A stretch of DNA of 64,000 nucleotides, taken from contig UQZS01000003.1 of NCBI GenBank assembly GCA_900545625.1, positions 15,402 to 79,401 on the forward strand, given 5' to 3'. The notes under the pieces are model-generated. The model saw only the letters and a list, made by a program, of their open reading frames with translations, ran no database searches and was not told where the DNA came from. The DNA comes from an uncultured Oscillospiraceae bacterium. GTDB taxonomy: Bacteria > Bacillota > Clostridia > Oscillospirales > Acutalibacteraceae. Positions within the stretch are counted from its first letter, which is position 1. The number at the start of each line of letters is the position of its first letter. Positions 41,334-50,604 of this stretch are shown here, in pieces. The translations under genes and the position numbers were made by a program.

Positions 41334-42559
41334 GTATCTTCCTCCTTTTTCGCCTTTTGCCGGGCGGCGATCGCTTCACCTGCGGCACGGCCTGAGCTCC
41401 ATGCCCATTGCAGATTGAACCCGCCGCAGTCACCGTCCACGTTGAGCGCCTCGCCGCAGACATATAAGCTTTCATACCGCTTTGCGCGCATGGTGTCGGC
41501 GCAAAACGCCGCACAGTCCGCGCCGCCTGCCGTGACCTGCGCAAAATCGAAGCCGCGCGGGTGATCCACCTCCGCGCAGAAATCCTGTAAGGTGTCGGCA
41601 AAACGCTCAAGCCGCGCTTCGGTGAGCATGCCGACAGGCTCATCCTTGCGAATACCGCTTTGCAAAAGCAGAGCTTTCCCAAGCGCATGCGGTACTAAGC
41701 CTTCCGCCAAAAGCTCCGCACTTTTTTGCGGCGTTTTGCGCACAGCGGCGCGAAGAAAATCGAGCAGCGCTCCGCGCGAAACGGTCGGCACACAATTCAA
41801 ATGTACAAAAACCGGCTGTGCGCTTTCGGACACATAGCGTGACAGTGAAAAAATCGGGATGCCCGAAAGCCCGTATTCTGTGAACTGCACCTCGCCCGAA
41901 CACGCGGCAAGCGTTTCTTTTTGCGTACGCAGCGTGACCGCACAATCGCAGCGCACGCCCTTGAGGTTTTTCGGAAAACGCTTACAGACAAGCGCCGTCA
42001 GAGCTGGTGCGGGCGGGATGACGCGAAGTCCCAGCTGCCCGAGCAGGCGAAACGCGCCGCCGTCCGTCCCGTGCTGCGGCGCGGCGCTCCCGCCCGCGCA
42101 AAGCACCAGGACATCACATGGATAAGCGTCATTGAGCAGAAAACCGCCGTTTTTCGCGCGCACTTTTGTGATCTCGCAGTCTGTGACGATACGCACCGAG
42201 AGCCGGCGCGCTTCCGCAAGCAGCACGTCGCGCACAGACGCCGCCTGCCCCGACAGCGGGTACACGCGCCCTTCCGCCTCCGCTTTGGTACAAAGCCCCA
42301 TGGAGCGGAAAAAGGACAGCGTACTTTGCGCCGGGAAACGCGCCAAGGCGCGTTCAGCAAAAGCCGTATCCCCGCGATAGTGCGAAACGTCCGCGTGCAG
42401 ATTGGTCAAATTGCAACGCCCGTTGCCCGTGGCAAGCAGCTTTTTCAAGGGCTTTTGCAGCCGCTCATACACGGTGACGGAAAAGCCCCCTGCGCGTGCA
42501 ACGGTGATCGCAGCAGCAAAGCCGGACGCCCCGCCGCCGACAACGGCAACTTTCTGCAT
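41312..42559 (-). CDS. NAD(P)/FAD-dependent oxidoreductase (HI0933/BaiN-like family)
   Basis: A 415-residue flavoprotein. VGGGASGFAAAITVARAG (about 6-23) is the FAD Rossmann motif and GNGRCNLTN (about 47-55) is the family signature. VLCAGGSAAPQHGTDGGAF and the C-terminal GEALNVDGDCGGFNLQWAWS (about 374-393) also fit. BaiN-type relatives reduce bile-acid intermediates, but the family is broad and that function should not be assumed. ATG 42559 follows GGGAGG. Confidence 0.87.
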   Translation of the reverse strand: MQKVAVVGGGASGFAAAITVARAGGFSVTVYERLQKPLKKLLATGNGRCNLTNLHADVSHYRGDTAFAERALARFPAQSTLSFFRSMGLCTKAEAEGRVYPLSGQAASVRDVLLAEARRLSVRIVTDCEITKVRAKNGGFLLNDAYPCDVLVLCAGGSAAPQHGTDGGAFRLLGQLGLRVIPPAPALTALVCKRFPKNLKGVRCDCAVTLRTQKETLAACSGEVQFTEYGLSGIPIFSLSRYVSESAQPVFVHLNCVPTVSRGALLDFLRAAVRKTPQKSAELLAEGLVPHALGKALLLQSGIRKDEPVGMLTEARLERFADTLQDFCAEVDHPRGFDFAQVTAGGADCAAFCADTMRAKRYESLYVCGEALNVDGDCGGFNLQWAWSSGRAAGEAIAARQKAKKEEDTCCESRN

Positions 42560-42661
42560 ATACGGACACCTCCCAATTTTATAATACCGCGCAAAGCTAT
42601 GGACAATATAGGCTATTGTACCTTTTTCGCCCCGCCGTGTCAACCGTCGCACAGGGCATAA

Positions 42662-42698
42662 AAAAGCGGCCGGGAGCTTGTGCCTTCCCGACCGTTTT
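42662..42698 (-). terminator. Terminator of the XRE gene at 42712
   Basis: On the minus strand, CGGTCGGGA pairs with TCCCGGCCG (one G-T pair), ending in T6. Confidence 0.7.
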
Positions 42699-42711
42699 GT
42701 CTATTCTTTGC

Positions 42712-43110
42712 TTATTGCTCTTTTTTAAAAGAATTGCAGGAGGCGATGGTTTTGCGCACCTTGCGTTTGTCCTTTTCGCTTAAAATGCGGTATTCCCCGA
42801 TAAGCTCCCGCTCTTCCTTGCTGAGCTTGGAAACCAGCGAGCAGTCGTCGCTGTTCGCCTCATACGCCTCCACCTCGTCGCAGAGCGTGTCGATATTCTG
42901 CGTATCGATGTGCAGGATAAAGTCGATATCCACGGAAAAGATCTTGGCGAACGCGTCGAGCAGCATGATGTCGGGCGTGTTCTTGGAGATCTCGTAGGAC
43001 GTGTATGTTGTGCGGTCAATATTCAAAATATCTGCAATCTGCTGTTGGGTATAATGGTTCACAGTACGAAGCGCACGCATTTGCCGCGCGAGCTCGGGAT
43101 TTTTCATCAT
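42712..43110 (-). CDS. XRE-family transcriptional regulator
   Basis: A 132-residue protein with an N-terminal helix-turn-helix (about 8-62; YTQQQIADILNIDRTTYTSY) and an acidic linker. A basic C-terminal part (SEKDKRKVRKTIASCNSF) follows. There is no membrane segment. Two adjacent ATG codons (43110, 43107) follow GAGGGTG. A long inverted repeat across its promoter suggests autorepression. Confidence 0.85.
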   Translation of the reverse strand: MMKNPELARQMRALRTVNHYTQQQIADILNIDRTTYTSYEISKNTPDIMLLDAFAKIFSVDIDFILHIDTQNIDTLCDEVEAYEANSDDCSLVSKLSKEERELIGEYRILSEKDKRKVRKTIASCNSFKKEQ

Positions 43111-43125
43111 AGTTCTTCACCCTCG

Positions 43126-43175
43126 AAATTTACTTAATGACATTATAATAGATATTTTCATCATTATGTAAATTT
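43126..43175. promoter_or_regulatory. Promoter spanned by 15-bp inverted repeat (XRE operator candidate)
   Basis: Arms AAATTTACTTAATGA (43126-43140) and TCATTATGTAAATTT (43161-43175) are inverted copies with one mismatch, 20 bases apart. The minus-strand -10 TATAAT (43142-43147) lies between them, and the -35 region lies in the right arm. Binding to both arms would cover the promoter of the XRE gene. Confidence 0.65.
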
Positions 43176-43267
43176 GTGTGAAATAATCACAGAAATTTTA
43201 GATTTTTTCGTCGAAGTGGGTGCACAAGCTGCGTGGTAAATGCGAATATACAAGTCCCGCGTTTCGG

Positions 43268-44512
43268 TTAATCCGAAAGCATATGGATAAACAGCCCGCT
43301 TAACAGCTTTGGCTCGAACCAAGTGGATTTCGGCGGCATGATCTTACCGGCATCGGCAATCGCCAGCAGTTCCGAAAGCGAGGTCGGAAACATGGCGAAA
43401 GCCGCCGCTTCGCCCGCGTCCACACGTTTTTCCAATTCAGAAAGCCCTCGGATGCCGCCCACAAAGTCGATGCGCTCGCTGCGGCGCGGGTCGTCTATCC
43501 CTAAAATCGGCGCGATAACGCGGGATTGCAGCAGGGAGACGTCCAGGCTCGCGACCGGGTCGCTCTCATCTGCTATTCCCGGCTTTACGGAAAGTGCATA
43601 CCATTTTCCGCCCAAATACAGCCCAAAGGTATGCCGTTTTTCGGGGCTGTAGGGCGAAACGGGCGCCGGCTCGACGTTGAAATCCGTTCGAAGCCTTTGC
43701 AGGAACTCGGATTCCGTCAGACCGTTCAGATCCTTGACCACACGGTTGTAATCGAGGATCTCCAACTCCTCTGCGGGGAACAGCACAGACAAAAAGTAGT
43801 TGAATTCCTCGCTGCCGTTGTAATCGGGATGCGCTGCACGGCGAAGCTCAGCCACTTTGACAGCGGAAGCAGCACGATGATGCCCGTCCGCGATATATAG
43901 TGCGGAGATCGCCGCAAAGCATGCACAAAGTGTTTCAATAACTGCCGCATCGTCAATGACCCAGACCTGCTGGCGCACACCGTCCGCCGTAAAATCGTAC
44001 ACTGCCTTATGCGTCTGCTTCCAATTTTCCAGCATATTGGAGACCGCCGCTTCGCCGCGATACGTCAGGAAGATCGGCCCCGTATTCGCGTCGAGCGTGT
44101 CCACATGGCGGATGCGGTCCTGTTCCTTATCCGCGCGCGTCAATTCATGCTTTTTGATGACATTTTGCAGATAATCGTCTACCGACGCACAGCCGACCAG
44201 CCCCGTCTGCACCCGCCCGAGACGGGTCTGGGCATAGATATATAAACAGGGTGTTTCATCCTGCCGCAGCACATCCGCAGAAATGAGCTTGCGCAGATTT
44301 TGCGCCGCTGTCTCATAAACGCGGTCATCATAAATATTGACCGATTTCGGCAGGTCTATTTCCGCCTTGTCCACACGCAAAAAGGAATACGGATTGCCGA
44401 ATGCGGCGCGGCGCGCCTCATCCGAACTCATCACGTCATAGGGCAATGCAGCGACCTTGTCGGCATAGCCCGCCGCCGGGCGGTATGCCCGGAATGCTTT
44501 GAGAACCGCCAT
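43268..44512 (-). CDS. DUF1015 family protein
   Basis: A 414-residue cytoplasmic protein of the DUF1015 family. The N-terminus LKAFRAYRP and ALPYDVMSSDEA and the central YIADGHHRAASAVKVAEL (about 216-233) are hallmark segments, and the length is normal. Some relatives have been linked to ATP- or ADP-dependent serine kinase activity, but this member's reaction is unknown. It starts 9 bases after the VanZ gene and completes a minus-strand operon with the oligopeptide-type binding protein. Confidence 0.85.
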   Translation of the reverse strand: MAVLKAFRAYRPAAGYADKVAALPYDVMSSDEARRAAFGNPYSFLRVDKAEIDLPKSVNIYDDRVYETAAQNLRKLISADVLRQDETPCLYIYAQTRLGRVQTGLVGCASVDDYLQNVIKKHELTRADKEQDRIRHVDTLDANTGPIFLTYRGEAAVSNMLENWKQTHKAVYDFTADGVRQQVWVIDDAAVIETLCACFAAISALYIADGHHRAASAVKVAELRRAAHPDYNGSEEFNYFLSVLFPAEELEILDYNRVVKDLNGLTESEFLQRLRTDFNVEPAPVSPYSPEKRHTFGLYLGGKWYALSVKPGIADESDPVASLDVSLLQSRVIAPILGIDDPRRSERIDFVGGIRGLSELEKRVDAGEAAAFAMFPTSLSELLAIADAGKIMPPKSTWFEPKLLSGLFIHMLSD

Positions 44513-44521
44513 GTTTTTTCC

Positions 44522-45010
44522 TCACTTCTTCAATGTTCTTTTTTGTATATACAGCCAAAGCCGATACAGCACCGCTGCAAGCAGGATGCCCACAGCTGCG
44601 CCGGCAGCATCGATGAACACGTCGCGCAGCAGGCAGGCACGTCCAGCCGAAAAATACTGATGGATCTCATCTGTCGCCGCATACAGCGCCGCCGAAAGCA
44701 GGGAAAGCACCGGCTGCGGGCTGCGAAACGATTGCAGATAAGCGTTGTAAAGCAGCAGCGCAAAGCCGCAGTATTCCAGCATATGCGCCGCCTTGCGGAC
44801 GACATGCGAGGTCAGCGAAACCCCTAAGCGGTCCAACAGGAACGCGAGCAGACCGTCGCTGCGTGCGGAGGATTGCGCCGCGTTGTCGGCGGACAGCAAA
44901 AAGATAACCGCCGCACACGCCGCAACTGCCGCCCACGAGCCGGTCAGGAGCCAGAACCGCCCGCTGCGCAGAAACGCTTTATTTTTTGAGTGCATTGATA
45001 AAATAGACAT
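44522..45010 (-). CDS. VanZ family membrane protein
   Basis: A 162-residue protein with four hydrophobic helices. The family pattern is clear: FLLSADNAAQSS (about 37-48), VVRKAAHMLEYCGFALLLY (about 70-88), and ALYAATDEIHQYFSAGRACLL (about 105-125) with the conserved D-E-x-H-Q-x-F-x-x-x-R. VanZ of Enterococcus gives low teicoplanin resistance; other members have no known role. The start lies inside the end of the upstream gene. ATG 45010 or ATG 44995 are both possible, and neither has a convincing ribosome site. Confidence 0.82.
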   Translation of the reverse strand: MSILSMHSKNKAFLRSGRFWLLTGSWAAVAACAAVIFLLSADNAAQSSARSDGLLAFLLDRLGVSLTSHVVRKAAHMLEYCGFALLLYNAYLQSFRSPQPVLSLLSAALYAATDEIHQYFSAGRACLLRDVFIDAAGAAVGILLAAVLYRLWLYIQKRTLKK

Positions 45011-46613
45011 AATCCTCTGAAGAATAGAAATAGATACCCGACGTGTCGGCGGAGGTAACAAAGCAGCTTTGGAGACAGCACACCGGCAGCAAGACCGCGT
45101 GCTGCAAAAGATAATCCTCCGCCGCGGCACAGGCGGCTTGCAGCTCGGAAAAGCTTCCCGCGTTTTCATGCACGGTATTAAGCAGCGCCGTATAAGCCGC
45201 ATCTGTAAAGCCGAAGAAGTTGTCAGAGCCGAGACTTTCCAAAAAGCCCGCCGTGGAGGCCGAATCTGCAGTGATCGGGTACAGCACAACGGTAAAGTTG
45301 CCGTCGGCGATGCTCGCCTCAAGCACCGAGTCGCTCACGGCGCGAACCGTCGCAACAAATTTCACCCCGAGCGCATGCTGCCACCCCTGCACGGTCTGAC
45401 GCGCAAACTCGGCGTAGGATTCCGCACACAAGATCTCAATCTCCACCGATGAGACGCCCAATTCCAGAAGCGCTTCCTCAAAATATGCGCTTGCCGCGCT
45501 TTCGTCATACGCCAAAGCAGAAGCGGCACCGCGTGCGGTGCGGTAACTGTTTTCTCCGATCGTGCAATACGGCGGCACAAGCCCCTCGGCAGATACGGTT
45601 CCCTCCCCTAAGGTTGAAACGCAATCCGGGGAGAACGCGGCGACAAGCGCGCGGCGCAAATTCTCGTTTGTAAGCGACCCGGAGCTCTGGTTGAACAGAA
45701 AAGACAGCGTGATGTTGTCAATGCTCTGCGTCACAAGATCGGAGGTATCCTCGAGCGCATCCACCTGCGCCTGTGTCAAAAACGCGGCATCGTAGGAGCC
45801 GGATGCCATGCGTTCGGGGATCTCCTGTGCGTTTTCTACGTAGGACAGTGTAAGGGAAGCGGGCTTTACACCCCGATCGCCCTGAAAGTTGCTATTGCGC
45901 GACAGGCGAATCGAGGTCTCTGCTGTCCAGCGGGACACATACAGCGGCCCGTTGCATAAGGTCAGACCCGGTTCCAGTCCATACCTGCCGCCTGTCAGCA
46001 CGAAAAACTCCTCGTCGCACGGCATAGCGGCCGGTGCGGTCAGCGCATACAGCAAATTATCGTCCGTATAGTCCAGCGTGATGCGCACCGTAAACGAGTC
46101 GAGCGCCTCTACGCCGAGCGTGGCGACGGCGGCTCTGCCCGCCATGATGTCGCGCGCGCCGGAAACGGCAGAAAACAGGTAGGCGTCCGGCGAGCCGGTC
46201 TGCGGATCCACGGCACGGCGCAGTCCGAACACGAAATCCTCGGCATACACGGTACTGTCAAACGTCTCCGCATAATTTTCGCCGAGCAGATCCTCGTGCC
46301 CGGAAAACAGAGCCCAGTGCGCGTCCTGCCGCAGCGTAAAAGTATAGACAAGCCCGTCTTCGGAGACGGTGTAGCTCTCGGCGACGCCGGGCAGCAGCGC
46401 GCCGTTTTCATCCACAGCCATAAGCCCTTCATAGCAATTCACCGCTGTAAGACGTTCCGCGTTGGAATCGGCGATCTGCGGGTCAAGGCTGTCCGGCTCA
46501 TCCGTAACAGGCATGGAAAACGTCTCATCCTCCTGCATCCTGCCGAAGCACCCTGAAAGCGGCAGCGTAACGCATAGCAGCACCAAAAATACGGCGAGTA
46601 TCTTTTTGTGCAC
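44979..46613 (-). CDS. Oligopeptide-type ABC substrate-binding lipoprotein (SBP family 5)
   Basis: A 544-residue lipoprotein. The signal peptide ends in lipobox LSGC (cysteine about 21). The DppA/OppA-like fold shows PDSLDPQIADSN (about 40-51), YEGLMAVDENGALLPGVAES (about 60-79) and the YAEDFVFGLRRAVDP motif (about 125-139). No permease or ATPase genes are adjacent, so it either uses a distant transporter or serves as a receptor. GTG 46613 follows AAAGGAGG. A TACAAT extended -10 lies about 45 bases upstream. It heads the operon with VanZ and DUF1015 genes. Confidence 0.9.
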   Translation of the reverse strand: MHKKILAVFLVLLCVTLPLSGCFGRMQEDETFSMPVTDEPDSLDPQIADSNAERLTAVNCYEGLMAVDENGALLPGVAESYTVSEDGLVYTFTLRQDAHWALFSGHEDLLGENYAETFDSTVYAEDFVFGLRRAVDPQTGSPDAYLFSAVSGARDIMAGRAAVATLGVEALDSFTVRITLDYTDDNLLYALTAPAAMPCDEEFFVLTGGRYGLEPGLTLCNGPLYVSRWTAETSIRLSRNSNFQGDRGVKPASLTLSYVENAQEIPERMASGSYDAAFLTQAQVDALEDTSDLVTQSIDNITLSFLFNQSSGSLTNENLRRALVAAFSPDCVSTLGEGTVSAEGLVPPYCTIGENSYRTARGAASALAYDESAASAYFEEALLELGVSSVEIEILCAESYAEFARQTVQGWQHALGVKFVATVRAVSDSVLEASIADGNFTVVLYPITADSASTAGFLESLGSDNFFGFTDAAYTALLNTVHENAGSFSELQAACAAAEDYLLQHAVLLPVCCLQSCFVTSADTSGIYFYSSEDYVYFINALKK

Positions 46614-46720
46614 CGAAACGCCTCCTTTCCGAAAAATCCAAGATTTGTTATATTGTAGCATAGTTATCCCGGAAAATCTACCGCATTCTCCCCTTGCGCG
46701 CCAAAAAGGCAGACAAAAAG

Positions 46721-46746
46721 AGGACGCCCGCATGACGGGGCGTCCT
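46721..46746 (-). terminator. Terminator of the LCP gene
   Basis: On the minus strand, GGACGCCCCG with its complement and a 6-base loop, then TCTTTTT. Confidence 0.85.
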
Positions 46747-46767
46747 ACATCGGCATTATTGGTTCGG

Positions 46768-48171
46768 TCAAGCCGCAGCCGGCGGCGATGTATTCTCCTC
46801 CGCCGGCGTGGTGGTGGTCGGCGGTTCGGTGGACTCAGGTTCCGTCTGGGGCGGGTCGGTGGTCACCTCGTCCGGATCCGTTGTCGGCGTTGTATCCGGT
46901 TCCGTCGTCGGTGCTTCCGTCGTAGGCGGAGTCGTATTTCTACGTGTGGTTATTTCGTTGCGATCCTCATCATCGTCATCCGACGAGGACGAATTGCTGC
47001 TGCCCGAGCCGCCGCTGTTGTTCAAATCAACAGACGACACGGACTCGTCTACCTCGCCGTAAATGAACATGTGCAGGCGCTCGGTCGCGGCAGCCAGATC
47101 ATACCGCCACACCCACGCGCCGTCATATATATCGCCGATGGCGTTGTCCTCTTCGCCGGGGATGACGATGGATTGGATATTCAAGTCCTGCGTGATCATC
47201 GGCGCATAGGACATGATCTCCGAGAACGAAAGCGAGGTCTCGCAAAGCGACAGCATGGTGCGCAGCACCTCGGCATAGCGCGTAGGGCTGATCTGCCGCG
47301 CCTTGACAAGCAGCGCGTCAAGTACCTTGCGCTGCCGTTCGGAACGCGCCACATCCGAATCGATATAGCGGATGCGCGCATACACAACGGCCTGCTTGCC
47401 GTTGAGATGCACCATACCCGACTCTTCAATATACGGAAAATCGGGATCGTCGTCGTCGCCGATGTTGTTGACTTCAACGCGCTCCCGCTCGGTGATTTCA
47501 AGATCCACGCCGCCAAGGACATCGATCGCTTCGGCGACCTTTGCAAAATTCACCGTAACATAGTCGGTGATGTTCATCCCGAAATTCTGGTTGATCGTTT
47601 TGATGGCGAGCTCCGCCCCGCCGTACATATAGGCGTGCGTAATCTTCTGATTTTTGTGGCCTTCGATCGCCACATAGCTGTCGCGCAGAATAGAGGACAG
47701 TTTCACGGTGTTGTTCGCCCGGTCAATACTTACGATAATGATCGTGTCGGACCTGCCGGAGAACGAATCCTCGTCGCGCGTGTCTATACCGAACAGCGCC
47801 ACGTTGAAAATGCCGGTGTCGCCGTATTTGTCCTCGATGTCGGTCGTGATGCCGAGGTTGTCCTCATTGATCGAATTGCGGAAGCTGTTGTAAATGCCGT
47901 ATACCACGCCGAACAGGATCAGCGCCAAAAGCAGGATCGCGAGTACGACATACACCACGATGCGCTTCCACTTTTTCATGCCGAACCATTTTTTGCCGAA
48001 CTTGCTGTTGCGGAATTTGCTGTTTTTCCGCTTTTCGGCGCGTACACGCGCTTTTCGCCGCTTTCTGCGGGCTTTTGCCTGCTCCTGCTTATATTTTTTA
48101 TTGACTTTTTCGTCCAATTTGCGGTTCAGCTCCACTTCCCGCTCTTCGGAACGACGATTTTCATTAGCCAT
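46768..48171 (-). CDS. LytR-CpsA-Psr (LCP) family cell-wall glycopolymer ligase
   Basis: A 467-residue protein attaching secondary wall polymers to peptidoglycan from lipid-linked precursors. It has a highly basic cytoplasmic N-terminus (about 1-65), one helix (about 68-92) and an outer LCP domain (about 125-360). The domain shows FGIDTRDEDSFSGRSDTIII, ILRDSYV, ITHAYMYGG and ARIRYIDSDVARSERQRKVL, which carry the conserved Asp and Arg residues. The C-terminus has a run of Asp and a 75-residue Thr/Pro/Glu tail. ATG 48171 follows GAGGTG. It has a consensus promoter at 48266-48294. Confidence 0.93.
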   Translation of the reverse strand: MANENRRSEEREVELNRKLDEKVNKKYKQEQAKARRKRRKARVRAEKRKNSKFRNSKFGKKWFGMKKWKRIVVYVVLAILLLALILFGVVYGIYNSFRNSINEDNLGITTDIEDKYGDTGIFNVALFGIDTRDEDSFSGRSDTIIIVSIDRANNTVKLSSILRDSYVAIEGHKNQKITHAYMYGGAELAIKTINQNFGMNITDYVTVNFAKVAEAIDVLGGVDLEITERERVEVNNIGDDDDPDFPYIEESGMVHLNGKQAVVYARIRYIDSDVARSERQRKVLDALLVKARQISPTRYAEVLRTMLSLCETSLSFSEIMSYAPMITQDLNIQSIVIPGEEDNAIGDIYDGAWVWRYDLAAATERLHMFIYGEVDESVSSVDLNNSGGSGSSNSSSSDDDDEDRNEITTRRNTTPPTTEAPTTEPDTTPTTDPDEVTTDPPQTEPESTEPPTTTTPAEENTSPPAAA

Positions 48172-48265
48172 AGCACACCTCGAGGATAGTATTCCTGTGC
48201 GGATACGAACCATGTATCCCCGTGGACGGGCGTTTCCCGTCTCATGTCTTACAAATGATCGCTTT

Positions 48266-48294
48266 ATTATACTGTATTCGACGAAATCTGTCAA
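48266..48294 (-). promoter_or_regulatory. Promoter of the LCP gene
   Basis: On the minus strand: TTGACA, 17 bases, TATAAT, a perfect consensus. It lies in the 483-base gap 48172-48654. Apart from the two promoters and a small GCAGGC/GCCTGC inverted repeat near 48409-48430, I see nothing else there. Confidence 0.85.
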
Positions 48295-48575
48295 ACCCAA
48301 TCTATAAGCTGCCGAGAATCGAACACAATATGGTTTTCGGCGGATGCTTTGGGCGCGGGCTGCGCGCAAAAACGATAGCGGCAGGGATGGGATTTTCGTT
48401 TTGCGCACGCAGGCAGGCTGCCGCCTGCCAAGGGTGAAAAAGGGAAAGACTGCCGTGCCGGCGCGTTTTCGGCATATCGGGTTCGACGCTCGGCAGCTTA
48501 CCGTCACCTCGCCGAAATGGTCAAAAACTGCTCGCCGAAGCCGCATATTCTCGGCGTTTTTGCGGCGAAAATGTG

Positions 48576-48604
48576 TTGATAAATATGCCTTGGGGTGATA
48601 AAAT
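48576..48604 (+). promoter_or_regulatory. Promoter of the hexuronate operon
   Basis: TTGATA, 17 bases, TAAAAT, ahead of the mannonate dehydratase gene. No clear repressor palindrome is visible. Confidence 0.6.
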
Positions 48605-48654
48605 AAACAAAAATGGGAATATCTTCTTTTCCCCGAAGAAAGGTGATGATCGTT

Positions 48655-49725
48655 TTGCAGATGACGTTTCGCTGGTTCGGCAAAGACAAGGACACCGTAA
48701 CGCTTGAACAGATCCGCCAGATCCCCGGTGTGACGGGCGTTGTGCCGGCACTGCACTATCTGCCCGCAGGGGAAGTGTGGCCGCTTGACGACATATTAAA
48801 AATGAAAGCCGAGATCGAAGAAGCCGGCCTTACGATGGAATGCATCGAAAGCGTCAACGTGCACGAGGACATCAAGATCGGTCTGCCCACGCGCGATCAA
48901 TATATTGAAAATTACAAGGAAAGCATCCGCAATCTTGCAAAAGCAGGCGTAAAGGTGATCTGCTATAACTTCATGCCTGTGTTTGACTGGACGCGCACGG
49001 ATTTAAGCATGTGCACCGCAGACGGCTCGACCTGCCTTGCCTATGACGGTACGCAGATCGAAGGCAAATCCCCCGAGGAGATGTTCCGCGAGATCGACGA
49101 CAACTCTAACGGCTACGCCATGCCCGGCTGGGAGACCGAGCGCATGCCTGAGATCAAAGAACTGTTCGAAAAATATAAGGGTGTGGACGCGGAAACACTT
49201 TGGCGCAACCTCATTTACTTCTTAGAGCAGATCATGCCGGTTTGCGAAGAATGCGACGTCAAAATGGCGATCCACCCGGACGATCCGCCATGGGGCATTT
49301 TCGGGCTGCCGCGCATCATCACGGATATAGACGCACTCAAAAGGCTGCTGACGGCGGTACCGAGCAAATATAACGGGTTGACCTTTTGCACGGGGTCTTT
49401 GGGCGCAAGCCTTCAAAACGACCTGCCCGCCATGATCCGCGAGGTGGGCGACCGCATTTATTTTGCGCATCTGCGCAACGTCAAGGTCGAGGGCAGGCAT
49501 TTCAACGAAACGGCACATGAAAGCGGCGCGGGCTCGCTCGATATGTACGAGATCGTAAAAGCGCTGCAGGACGTCGGATTTGACGGGTATATCCGCCCCG
49601 ACCACGGCAGAATGATCTGGGGCGAGGTCGCGCGCCCCGGCTACGGTCTTTATGACCGTGCGCTTGGTGCGACCTATCTCAACGGGCTTTGGGAAGCCGT
49701 AGAAAAACAGAAAGCGGGGAAATGA
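48655..49725 (+). CDS. uxuA: Mannonate dehydratase
   Basis: A 356-residue TIM-barrel enzyme converting D-mannonate to 2-keto-3-deoxygluconate in glucuronate degradation. It begins MTFRWFG after one or two codons, as family members do. [26 protein letters not shown] (about 100-116), [18 protein letters not shown] (about 202-219) and [11 protein letters not shown] (about 310-320) carry metal and substrate residues. TTG 48655 is favoured because AAGGTGAT lies 7 bases upstream; ATG 48646 and ATG 48661 are alternatives. It heads a six-gene operon. Confidence 0.95.
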   Translation: MQMTFRWFGKDKDTVTLEQIRQIPGVTGVVPALHYLPAGEVWPLDDILKMKAEIEEAGLTMECIESVNVHEDIKIGLPTRDQYIENYKESIRNLAKAGVKVICYNFMPVFDWTRTDLSMCTADGSTCLAYDGTQIEGKSPEEMFREIDDNSNGYAMPGWETERMPEIKELFEKYKGVDAETLWRNLIYFLEQIMPVCEECDVKMAIHPDDPPWGIFGLPRIITDIDALKRLLTAVPSKYNGLTFCTGSLGASLQNDLPAMIREVGDRIYFAHLRNVKVEGRHFNETAHESGAGSLDMYEIVKALQDVGFDGYIRPDHGRMIWGEVARPGYGLYDRALGATYLNGLWEAVEKQKAGK

Positions 49726-49726
49726 C

Positions 49727-50575
49727 ATGATACACGAAAATTTAAAAGGCCGTGTCGCTGTTGCCACGGGCGGCGGCGGCGTACTGTGCGGTGATTTTGC
49801 AAAGGCGCTTGCACGCCAGGGCGTGAAGGTCGCCGTACTCGACTTGAATGAAGCGGCGGCACAGAAGGTTGCCGACGAGATCACCGCCGCAGGCGGCGAA
49901 GCGATCGCCGTCCCCTGCAATGTGCTTGAACCCGAGAGCATGGAAGCGGCACGCAAGATCGTCAACGAGCGTCTTGGCACCTGCGACATTCTCTTGAACG
50001 GCGCGGGCGGCAACAATCCGAAGGGCACGACCACCAAGGAAACGCTGGAAGCCGTAGACCTTGTTGAGAAGGATGAAAACGTCAAGACCTTTTTCGACCT
50101 TGACCCGCAGGGCATTTCCTTTGTATTCAACTTAAACTTCCTCGGCACGCTCATCCCCACGCAGGTCTTTGCGCGCGACATGGCGGCAAAGGACAACACC
50201 TGCATCGTGATGGTCACATCCATGAACGCATTCCGCCCGCTCACGAAGATCCCCGCGTATTCCGCAGCAAAGGCGGCAGTCAAGAATTTCACCGAATTCA
50301 TGGCGGTGCATTTCGCCGAGGTGGGCATCCGCGTCAACAGCATTGCACCGGGCTTTTTCTCGACCAACCAGAATAAGACGCTTTTATGGAACGAGGACGG
50401 CACGCCTACCGCACGCACGGGCAAGATCCTTGCCGCTACGCCGATGAAGCGCTTCGGCGAACCGGAAGAGCTCGAAGGCGCGCTGTTGTTTTTGTGTGAT
50501 GAAAGCTATTCGAGCTTCATCACGGGCACGACCATCGCGGTGGACGGCGGCTTCAACGCCTATTCGGGCGTATAA
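49727..50575 (+). CDS. SDR-family D-mannonate oxidoreductase (fructuronate reductase)
   Basis: A 282-residue short-chain dehydrogenase interconverting D-fructuronate and D-mannonate. It shows the nucleotide motif TGGGGVLCG (about 14-22), NGAGG (about 91-95) and the catalytic Ser/Tyr/Lys set in VTSMNAF and IPAYSAAKAAVKNF (Y-x3-K, about 182-195). IDE-type C-terminal region ITGTTIAVDGGFNAY is typical. It starts one base after the uxuA stop. The substrate call rests on the operon (dehydratase before, KDG kinase after) and on the known SDR type of this enzyme in Firmicutes. Confidence 0.88.
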   Translation: MIHENLKGRVAVATGGGGVLCGDFAKALARQGVKVAVLDLNEAAAQKVADEITAAGGEAIAVPCNVLEPESMEAARKIVNERLGTCDILLNGAGGNNPKGTTTKETLEAVDLVEKDENVKTFFDLDPQGISFVFNLNFLGTLIPTQVFARDMAAKDNTCIVMVTSMNAFRPLTKIPAYSAAKAAVKNFTEFMAVHFAEVGIRVNSIAPGFFSTNQNKTLLWNEDGTPTARTGKILAATPMKRFGEPEELEGALLFLCDESYSSFITGTTIAVDGGFNAYSGV

Positions 50576-50604
50576 CGGACACAAAACAAACGGAGTGGAT
50601 TTTT

